From the NCBI RefSeq assembly GCF_000429045.1, contig NZ_AUBC01000020.1, positions 1 through 64,000 on the forward strand: DNA of 64,000 nt, given 5' to 3'. Source of the DNA: Salinarimonas rosea DSM 21201 (GTDB lineage: Bacteria > Pseudomonadota > Alphaproteobacteria > Rhizobiales > Beijerinckiaceae). Positions 58,433 to 64,000 of this stretch are shown one piece after another. Each line of letters starts with the position of its first letter. Position 1 is the first letter of the stretch. Both the position numbers and the translations under genes were made by a program. Below the pieces are notes generated by a model that was not told the origin of the DNA, made no database searches, and worked only from the letters and a program-made list of their open reading frames with translations.

Positions 58433-59617
58433 ATGGTCCCGTCGACCTCGCGTCTCGCCGCCGTCCGTTCCGCAGCGCTCCGTCTCGTCCGCGGCGCGGT
58501 CGTCGCGCTCGCGGCGCTGGCGATCGTGCTGCCCCCCGCCCCCGCGGCGGCGGAGGCGGTGCGCCCGCTCACCACGCTGTCGCGGATCAAGGATCTCGCC
58601 GACGTCGAGGGCGTGCGCCAGAACCAGCTCGTGGGCTACGGCCTCGTCGTGGGCCTCAACGGCACCGGCGACGGCCTCAACAACTCTCCCTTCACCCGCC
58701 AGTCGCTCACCGCGATGCTGGAGCGACTCGGCGTCAACACCCGCGGGCAGAACCTGCGCACGGCGAACGTCGCCGCGGTGATGGTGACGGCGAACCTCCC
58801 CGCCTTCTCCACCCAGGGCACCCGGCTCGACGTCACCGTCTCGGCGCTCGGCGACGCCTCCTCGCTGCAGGGCGGCACGCTCCTCGTGACGCCGCTGCTC
58901 GGCGCCGACGGCGAGGTCTACGCCGTGGCGCAGGGGCCCGTCGCCATCGCCGGCTTCGCGGCAACAGGCGCGGCCGCCTCGATCACGCAGGGCGTGCCGA
59001 CGGTCGGGCGCATCGCCAACGGCGCCTTGATCGAGCGCGAGATCGAGTTCGCGCTCGACGCCCAGCGCGGCCTGCGGCTCGCCCTGCGCAACCCGGACTT
59101 CACCACCGCCCGCCGCATCGCGGCGGCGATCAACGCCTTCATGGGCGCGGGCGTGGCCGAGCCGCTGAACCCGTCCTCGATCGCGATCGTGCTGCCGCAG
59201 AACTATCCCGGCAACATCGTGTCGCTGCTCACCGACATCGAGCAGCTGCGCGTCGAGCCCGACCAGCCCGCCCGCGTCGTCATCGACGAGCGCTCGGGAA
59301 TCGTCGTCATGGGCCGCGACGTGCGGGTCTCGACGGTCGCCGTGGCGCAGGGGAACCTGACCGTGACGATCAGCGAGCAGCCGCAGGTCTCCCAGCCGGA
59401 CCCGCTCTCGCTCGGCGAGACGGTCGTCGTGCCGCGTACCGGCGTGCAGGTCGACGCCGACGGCGACCAGCGCCTCACCATCGTCGACACCGGCGTCTCC
59501 CTGCGCGAGCTCGTCGACGGGCTCAACGCGCTGGGCGTCGGCCCGCGCGACCTCATCGCCATCCTCCAGGCGATCAAGGCGGCGGGCGCGCTCCAGGCCG
59601 AGATCGAGGTGATGTGA
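58433..59617 (+). CDS. flgI: Flagellar P-ring protein FlgI
   Basis: The 394-residue periplasmic protein has a long signal peptide (residues 1-41, cleavage near PAAAEA). It then has SRIKDLADVEGVRQNQLVGY, GLVVGLNGTGDGLNNSPFTR and the C-terminal VSLRELVDGLNALGVGPRDL. It forms the P ring around the flagellar rod in the peptidoglycan layer. AGGAGGA precedes the ATG. Its stop overlaps the flgJ-like start by one base. Confidence 0.96.
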   Translation: MVPSTSRLAAVRSAALRLVRGAVVALAALAIVLPPAPAAAEAVRPLTTLSRIKDLADVEGVRQNQLVGYGLVVGLNGTGDGLNNSPFTRQSLTAMLERLGVNTRGQNLRTANVAAVMVTANLPAFSTQGTRLDVTVSALGDASSLQGGTLLVTPLLGADGEVYAVAQGPVAIAGFAATGAAASITQGVPTVGRIANGALIEREIEFALDAQRGLRLALRNPDFTTARRIAAAINAFMGAGVAEPLNPSSIAIVLPQNYPGNIVSLLTDIEQLRVEPDQPARVVIDERSGIVVMGRDVRVSTVAVAQGNLTVTISEQPQVSQPDPLSLGETVVVPRTGVQVDADGDQRLTIVDTGVSLRELVDGLNALGVGPRDLIAILQAIKAAGALQAEIEVM

Positions 59618-59961
59618 TGAACCCGGTTCTCTCCGCCTACACCGCGGGCCAGGCGAGCCTCGCCGGCCGCCTCGAGACCGCCCGCTCCGGTCTCGCCGAC
59701 GCCGGGCCAGCCTCCTCCGATCGCGCCGCGCGCGCAAGAGAGACGGCGAAGGAGTTCGAGACGATGATGCTCGAGGAGATGCTCGGGCGGGTGTTCGAGA
59801 GCGTCGGCGAGGTCGGCCTGTTCGGCGAGGCCGGGCCGGGCGCGGGGATGTACCAGTCGATGCTGGTGAAGGAATACGCCGGCAAGATCGCCGAGCGCGG
59901 CGGGATCGGCCTCGCCGACGGCGTCTATGCCGAGATCCTCAAGCTGCAGGAGACCGCCTGA
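59617..59961 (+). CDS. Rod-binding protein, FlgJ N-domain only
   Basis: The 114-residue protein matches the N-terminal rod-binding part of FlgJ: ETAKEFETMMLEEMLGRVFE, then GPGAGMYQSMLVKEYAGKIA and ERGGIGLADGVYAEI. The muramidase domain of enterobacterial FlgJ is absent, as is usual in alphaproteobacteria. It should cap or scaffold the growing rod. It overlaps flgI by one base and the next gene starts one base after its stop. Confidence 0.88.
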   Translation: MNPVLSAYTAGQASLAGRLETARSGLADAGPASSDRAARARETAKEFETMMLEEMLGRVFESVGEVGLFGEAGPGAGMYQSMLVKEYAGKIAERGGIGLADGVYAEILKLQETA

Positions 59962-59962
59962 C

Positions 59963-60472
59963 ATGTGGGCCGACCAACAGGACAAGCCGCCCGAGCCCGT
60001 GCCGCACGTCGGCACCGTGGCGGCCGCGCAAGCGCTCGTCGCCGAGGTGCGGGCGGTCATGCAGGAGCTCGAGAAGCTGCTCGAGGTGGAGACCGCGCAC
60101 GTGCGCGCGGGGCGCATCCGCGACGGCCTCGCGCAGGAGGCGCGCAAGAGCGCGCTGACCTCGCGCTACGTCCTGGGCCTGGAAGCGCTCAAGGCCAACG
60201 CGATCGCGCTCGCGCGCTTCGTGCCGGATGCGCTGGAGCGTCTCAAGGCCGAGCACGACGCCTTCCAGCGCACGATCGAGACGAACCAGATCGTGCTCGC
60301 CACCGCCCGTGCGGTCTCGGAGGGACTGGTGCGCTCGCTCTCCGGCGAGCTCGGCGGCGGGACGACGGCGGCCGGCTACGGGCCGGGCGGCGCGGCGCGA
60401 GGCCCCGGCGGCGGCTACGGCGCGCCGGTGGCGAGCGGCAACGGCTCGCTCGTTCTCTCCAGGAGCTTCTGA
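59963..60472 (+). CDS. FlgN-like flagellar chaperone
   Basis: The 169-residue protein is mostly helical: a first helix (LVAEVRAVMQELEKLLEVET) and a second (LEALKANAIALARFVPDALE, LKAEHDAFQRTIETNQIVLA), as in FlgN, the chaperone of hook-filament junction proteins. The last 35 residues are Gly-rich (GYGPGGAARGPGGGYG). The assignment rests on helix pattern and position in the flgI-flgJ unit, not on a strong motif. Confidence 0.65.
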   Translation: MWADQQDKPPEPVPHVGTVAAAQALVAEVRAVMQELEKLLEVETAHVRAGRIRDGLAQEARKSALTSRYVLGLEALKANAIALARFVPDALERLKAEHDAFQRTIETNQIVLATARAVSEGLVRSLSGELGGGTTAAGYGPGGAARGPGGGYGAPVASGNGSLVLSRSF

Positions 60473-60524
60473 CCTCTGGTGCCTCTGCCCCTCGGGCAGC
60501 CTGCGAGCGGAATCGCCGCGGCGT

Positions 60525-60539
60525 TTACCTTTTCCTTAA
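60525..60539 (+). promoter_or_regulatory. CtrA-like box upstream of the FlaG-like gene
   Basis: TTAC-N7-TTAA (60525-60539) differs by one base from the CtrA consensus and lies about 70 bp before the ATG at 60608. Confidence 0.35.
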
Positions 60540-60607
60540 ACCTCCGATTCAGCGGCCCGCGCTAGGGTCGACGACGGCCGGAAGGCCGTTTGGACAGGAG
60601 GTCCGTC

Positions 60608-60994
60608 ATGGACGTCGGCAGCGTTCAGAAGACGCCCGCCGCCGCGAGCGCGCGGCAGGCGGCGAGCCAGACCGTCGTCGCAGCGGTGCAGCGGCCCGAC
60701 ACGGCGACGCCGGCGCGGCCGGTGGCCACCGAGCTCGACCCCTCGCGCAGCGTCAGCCAGATCGCGGAGAGCGAGGCCGTTCGCCTCGACACGAGCCCCG
60801 GCGCCGAGGACCGGGCCGCGCTCGACGCGGCCATGAAGCGCGTTCTCGCGCGGCGCACGGAGATCGACGAGGCGACCCGCGCCGTCGTCACGCTCACCGT
60901 CGATACGGAGTCGGGCGAGGTCGTGGATCAGGTCCCGGCCGAGATGCTGCTCAAGCTGCGCGCCTACATCCGCGGCGCCGAGCCCGGCCGCTGA
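60608..60994 (+). CDS. FlaG-like small flagellar protein
   Basis: The 128-residue protein has an Ala/Ser-rich N-terminus. Its C-terminal end, AVVTLTVDTESGEVVDQVPA followed by EMLLKLRAYI, resembles the FlaG motif (VDxxTGEVIRQIPPEExL). FlaG is often encoded near flagellin and affects filament length. AGGAGG precedes ATG 60608. It lies alone between the flgI unit and convergent flaF. Confidence 0.6.
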   Translation: MDVGSVQKTPAAASARQAASQTVVAAVQRPDTATPARPVATELDPSRSVSQIAESEAVRLDTSPGAEDRAALDAAMKRVLARRTEIDEATRAVVTLTVDTESGEVVDQVPAEMLLKLRAYIRGAEPGR

Positions 60995-61048
60995 AGCCGG
61001 GCGCGCCCGCGGCGCCCCGGCTCGCGCTTCGACGACGGAGACGATCGA

Positions 61049-61420
61049 TCAGGCCGCCGCCTGGCCCCTGAGGCCGGCGGCGATGTCGACGTTGATGGAC
61101 ACGAGGATGTCGAGGCGCTCGGCCGCGGGCTTCTCGTAGATCTCGTCCATGCGCCGGAACACGAAGACGCCGAGGCTCGCGAGGTTGCCCTTGAGCTCGA
61201 TCGGCAGCGGGTTCGACTGGTCGACGATCGACGGCAGGAAGACCGACCAGATGCGCTTGTTGTACTCGAGGGCCTCCTCGCGGAGCTCGGCCTCGGAGAA
61301 GCGCTCGCGAGCGGCCTGCAGCTTCGCGGCCGCGCGCATGAAGAGGTTGGCCTCCAGCTCGCGCTGATCGACCTTCGCCGTCTTCGCCGTGCTGGCGTAG
61401 GCCTGGGCGGCGTTGTTCAT
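61049..61420 (-). CDS. flaF: Flagellar biosynthesis regulator FlaF
   Basis: The 123-residue protein has the FlaF pattern: NNAAQAYASTAKTAKVDQRE, then LEANLFMRAAAKLQ, ALEYNKRIWSVFLPSIVDQS and LPIELKGNLASLGVFVFRRM. In Caulobacter FlaF is needed for flagellin production. It lies downstream of flbT (87-bp gap). A weaker TTAA-N7-TTGC element (61468-61482) lies in that gap. Confidence 0.92.
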   Translation of the reverse strand: MNNAAQAYASTAKTAKVDQRELEANLFMRAAAKLQAARERFSEAELREEALEYNKRIWSVFLPSIVDQSNPLPIELKGNLASLGVFVFRRMDEIYEKPAAERLDILVSINVDIAAGLRGQAAA

Positions 61421-61507
61421 CCTTGGAACCCCCGACTGCACTGTCCCACGATCATGGTCGATCGGGATTAAGTTTGGGTTGCCGACGTAAACGCGATGCG
61501 CGCGATC

Positions 61508-61903
61508 TCACGCGGCCTGCGCGTGGGCGATGATCGAGCCCTCGTAGGCGATCAGCTTGCGGCAGATCTTCAGCGCCCCGTAGAGGTTCTGCGCGACGAA
61601 GCGCTCGGCGATGGCCGCGAGGAAGCGCTTGGTGCTCGGCGCGGCGCCGACGATCTCGGCCGCGAGCGCGTTGAACGCCGGCGCGGCCTCCTCGAAGGAG
61701 ACCTCCTCGAGATAGACGCGCTCGATGACGAGGTAGAGCTTCTTGCAGACGGTGTCCGCCTGCTCGGGCGTGATCACGTCCTTGCAGCGCAGGATCGGCG
61801 CGCGGCCGTCGACGACGAAGGTCGTGCGCGTCGGCCCGTTGGTGAGCGCCACCTTCCCGATGATGATCCGCTCGTGCGGCTTGAGCTCGATGCGCAGCGC
61901 CAT
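61508..61903 (-). CDS. flbT: Flagellin mRNA repressor FlbT
   Basis: The 131-residue protein has MALRIELKPHERIIIGKVAL, DGRAPILRCKDVITPEQADT and CKKLYLVIERVYLEE, the FlbT family blocks. In Caulobacter FlbT binds the flagellin mRNA leader and lowers its translation until the hook is complete. It lies between flagellin and flaF, all on the minus strand. A perfect CtrA-type box lies 47-61 bp upstream. Confidence 0.94.
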   Translation of the reverse strand: MALRIELKPHERIIIGKVALTNGPTRTTFVVDGRAPILRCKDVITPEQADTVCKKLYLVIERVYLEEVSFEEAAPAFNALAAEIVGAAPSTKRFLAAIAERFVAQNLYGALKICRKLIAYEGSIIAHAQAA

Positions 61904-61949
61904 GTCGGCCCCCTTCGGTTCTGCATCGCGGAGCCTAGGCCCGACGTGG

Positions 61950-61964
61950 TTAAGCAATGCTTAA
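61950..61964 (-). promoter_or_regulatory. CtrA-type box upstream of flbT
   Basis: TTAAGCAATGCTTAA (61950-61964) is an exact TTAA-N7-TTAA match, and it is also palindromic. It lies just past the flagellin terminator and 47 bp before flbT. Confidence 0.55.
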
Positions 61965-61969
61965 ACGGC

Positions 61970-62001
61970 GAGCGCCGCGCCCCTTTCGAGGCGCGGCGCT
62001 C
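61970..62001 (-). terminator. Hairpin terminator of the flagellin gene
   Basis: GAGCGCCGCGCC (61970-61981), an 8-nt loop and GGCGCGGCGCTC (61990-62001) form a perfect 12-bp stem 21 bases after the flagellin stop. The T tract that follows is short (GCCGTTTAAG). Confidence 0.75.
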
Positions 62002-62022
62002 GATCTCGAGGATCGCGATGGA

Positions 62023-62871
62023 TCAGAACAGCCGCAGCACCGACTGGTCGCGCTGGGAGGCCAGGGCGAGCGCGGTCTGGGCGATCTGGTTGCGGGTGTT
62101 GAGCGAGGTGAGCTTGGCGCCTTCCTCGTTCAGGTCCGCGAGCGTCCAGTCGTCCGCGCCGGCGCGCAGCGTGTTGATCATGTTCGAGGTGAACTCCTGG
62201 CGCGCCGTGACGATGGCGTTGTTGGCGCCGAGCCGGCTCGCCTCGGAGCGCAGCGAGGTGATCGCCGTGCGGATCGAGGTGAGCGCGGTGGCGATGTTGG
62301 CGTTGCCCGCCGTCCCGAGCGTGCCCGCCCCGTTCGTCCAGGAGCCGACCGCGCCGGTGGTGACGCCCAGCGTCGCGGCATTGAGCACCGTGCCGCTGTT
62401 GACCGACAGCGCCAGCGAGGCGGTGGTGTCGGACGCGTCGAAACGCACGTTCAGCGTGCCGCCGTTGAGCAGGTTGACGCCGCCGTAGCCGGAGTTGCGC
62501 ATCAGGTCGTCGACCTGGCGCACGACTTCGTTGAACTGCGTCTGGAGCGTGTTGCGCGCCGTGCTGTCCTGCTCGGCGGCGGCCTGGTTGGCGAGACCCT
62601 GGGCGGTCTCGAAGAGCTTCTTCATGCCCTCGATGCCGTTCGTCGCCGCGGAGATCGTCCGCGTCGCCTGCTGCATCGAATCCTGGAGGCCGGCGAGGTC
62701 GTTCGACCGGTCGCGCAGACCGGCCGCGGAGAAGAACGCGAGCGGGTTGTCGACGGCCGAGCTCACCTTGAGGCCGGTGGCGAGGCGCTTCTCCGCCTGG
62801 TTCGCCGCCTGGGTGGTCTGCTGGATGGTGAGCAGCGTGTTACGGATGCCCGAGGAAAGTGCGATCTGCAT
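62023..62871 (-). CDS. Flagellin
   Basis: The 282-residue flagellin has the conserved N-terminal D0/D1 helix (NTLLTIQQTTQAANQAEKRL, ATGLKVSSAVDNPLAFFSAA) and C-terminal D1/D0 helix (LTSLNTRNQIAQTALALASQ, ending QRDQSVLRLF). The short middle domain is Ala/Thr/Gly-rich and surface-exposed. It is shorter than enteric flagellin, as is common in alphaproteobacteria. AAGGAG precedes ATG 62871. FlbT downstream probably regulates its mRNA; the 5' leader is 196 bp to the next terminator at most. Confidence 0.95.
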   Translation of the reverse strand: MQIALSSGIRNTLLTIQQTTQAANQAEKRLATGLKVSSAVDNPLAFFSAAGLRDRSNDLAGLQDSMQQATRTISAATNGIEGMKKLFETAQGLANQAAAEQDSTARNTLQTQFNEVVRQVDDLMRNSGYGGVNLLNGGTLNVRFDASDTTASLALSVNSGTVLNAATLGVTTGAVGSWTNGAGTLGTAGNANIATALTSIRTAITSLRSEASRLGANNAIVTARQEFTSNMINTLRAGADDWTLADLNEEGAKLTSLNTRNQIAQTALALASQRDQSVLRLF

Positions 62872-62993
62872 GACGAACTCCTTCTGTGTCGTCGATGAGG
62901 CTCTTCTAGCCTCTGACGCAGATTGGCCCGACACGAGTAAAGGAGCGGTTCAAGAACGTGCCTAACGTGCATTAAGACTTCCACGCGCGCACG

Positions 62994-63018
62994 AAAAAGG
63001 CCCGCGCGGGGCGGGCCT
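62994..63018 (-). terminator. Rho-independent terminator of the glycosyltransferase-like gene
   Basis: AGGCCCGC (62998-63005), a 5-nt loop and GCGGGCCT (63011-63018) form the stem; a T-run follows on the minus strand (62994-62998). It separates this gene from the flagellin gene. Confidence 0.85.
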
Positions 63019-63068
63019 TCGAGTACGCGGTGAACGAATGCTTGCGGCGAACGCCGCGATCGGCGCCG

Positions 63069-64000
63069 TCAGATCGAGATTCGCCGCATCACGGCGGCGA
63101 CGTCGACGACGATGTCGTCCGGGTGGTCTCCGGGCTCGCGCTTGCGGTTCATGCCGAGGAAGGCGGTGCGGCCGCGGCGCGCGCCGTCCCAGTCCGATGC
63201 GCAGATCGGCTCCACCCCGTGGCGCTCGAGATCGATGACGTTGAGGTAGATCGAGAAGAGCTCGTCGGCGAGCACGACGTCGCTCGCCCCGAGCAGCGTC
63301 GCCTCGCGCAGGGCCGCGTCCATCGCCGCGAGCGAGAGGAGCTCGTGCATCGTGCTCTCGGCCACGACCGAGTGCGCGTAGGCCTTCAGCCGGCGGCACA
63401 GGTACCAGGCCTTCTCCCAGGCGCGCGCGCCGAGCAGCATGTGGACGGCGACGTGCATGCGGTCGAGCACGAAGGCGTCGAGCCGGCGCAGCGCCTCGCT
63501 CCAGTCCGCGTCGGGCTCCGCGTCGCGGGCGCGGCCGAGCAGGAACTCGAGCCCGCCGCGATACATGTCCCAGCCGCTCGCGGTCTCGCTGTTGCCTTGG
63601 TGCTTGCCGTGGCGCGAGATGCCCGTGACGATCGCGTGCGGGCGGTCGGAGAAGACCACGCGCCCCGCCTCGACGGCGCGGGCGAGCGTCACGAAGAAGT
63701 GGTAGGCGGTGGGATCGGCGGGGCCGATGATCTCGGGCACGAGATCGGTGCGGATCGCGAAGACCTCGGGGAAGATCCGCTTCTCCAGCACGAGCTCGAT
63801 CGCCCGGCGATAGTCGCCGCGGGCGATCTCGACGGGGCCGTCGAGCATGTAGGCGGCGCCCATGATCTTGTTGCGCTCGCGCTCGTTCATGACGAACCAC
63901 GGCGCCTGGACCATCACGAGCTCGGGGTCGGCGTCGAACATGCCGACGTAGGCGGCGACGCTCTCGGGGATGAGCAGGTCGTCGTCACCGGTCGTCACCA
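63069..64000 (-). CDS. Probable family 2-type glycosyltransferase, 5' end outside window
   Basis: The frame is open to the window edge, giving about 310 residues with no certain start. The visible N-terminal part reads TTGDDDLLIPESVAAYVGMF, with a DDD like the DxD of GT-A glycosyltransferases. DADPELVMVQAPWFVMNERE follows. The remainder is mixed helix/strand without other known motifs. It lies next to the flagellin gene, so flagellin or surface glycan modification is possible but unproved. Confidence 0.6.
   Translation of the reverse strand, partial: VTTGDDDLLIPESVAAYVGMFDADPELVMVQAPWFVMNERERNKIMGAAYMLDGPVEIARGDYRRAIELVLEKRIFPEVFAIRTDLVPEIIGPADPTAYHFFVTLARAVEAGRVVFSDRPHAIVTGISRHGKHQGNSETASGWDMYRGGLEFLLGRARDAEPDADWSEALRRLDAFVLDRMHVAVHMLLGARAWEKAWYLCRRLKAYAHSVVAESTMHELLSLAAMDAALREATLLGASDVVLADELFSIYLNVIDLERHGVEPICASDWDGARRGRTAFLGMNRKREPGDHPDDIVVDVAAVMRRISI

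Noticed and set aside
62880-62990. Sigma-54-like GGCACG element before the flagellin gene
   Set aside because: The -24 and -12 elements are one base too close and the GC of the -12 is missing.

Overview
The window is very GC-rich and gene-dense. It looks like the chromosome of a free-living, flagellated alphaproteobacterium, probably of the order Hyphomicrobiales (inference). The markers are FlaF, FlbT and FliX flagellar regulators, a DksA that keeps only one zinc-finger cysteine, a DUF2794 protein, an RT0821-type lipoprotein, and CtrA-like TTAA-N7-TTAA boxes. No prophage, transposase or CRISPR array was seen.

Layout. 0-20 kb is mostly housekeeping: the 3' part of sbcC, acnA, ccmAB, a zincin-like protease, leuC, rplS, a HigBA-like toxin-antitoxin pair, clpB with a sigma-32-like promoter, a DMT transporter, a D,D-carboxypeptidase, tenA, DUF2794, tpiA, tRNA-Leu(CAA) and an MFS exporter. 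51-57 kb is again housekeeping (pdxH, a lipoprotein, a DnaJ-class chaperone, fabI, a histidine phosphatase, an ABC-F ATPase, dksA). 57.8-64 kb is flagellar: fliX divergent from flgI, flgJ-like, flgN-like, flaG-like, flaF, flbT, flagellin and a partial glycosyltransferase.

The accessory part is 20.6-45.5 kb. It carries a complete route from 1,6-anhydro-MurNAc and GlcNAc to fructose-6-phosphate: AnmK, MurQ, NagK, NagA and a SIS-domain protein that may replace NagB. It also has two paralogous HutC-type GntR regulators. An oligopeptide-type ABC importer is split in two: the ATPases lie at 20.6-22.6 kb and the binding protein plus permeases at 37.9-41.2 kb. A MurA and a CaiB-type CoA transferase are present as well.

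Interleaved with these catabolic genes are genes not expected for murein recycling. One group is a MoaD-like sulfur carrier, a MoeB/HesA-type E1 and SufE. Another is a radical SAM/SPASM enzyme, a DegT aminotransferase and a flavin-dependent monooxygenase-like protein. The third is a two-gene ubiquitin-like module: a beta-grasp-like protein with Gly-Gly followed by a seven-residue tail, overlapping a JAB-protease/E1 fusion. GGT/ACC-type inverted repeats upstream of several of these units suggest one GntR-controlled regulon. This is the best candidate in the window for an undescribed system.

A second complete peptide-type ABC operon with an amidase (44-51 kb) follows. A ~180-bp palindromic intergenic repeat occurs twice: after sbcC, and inside this second ABC operon.
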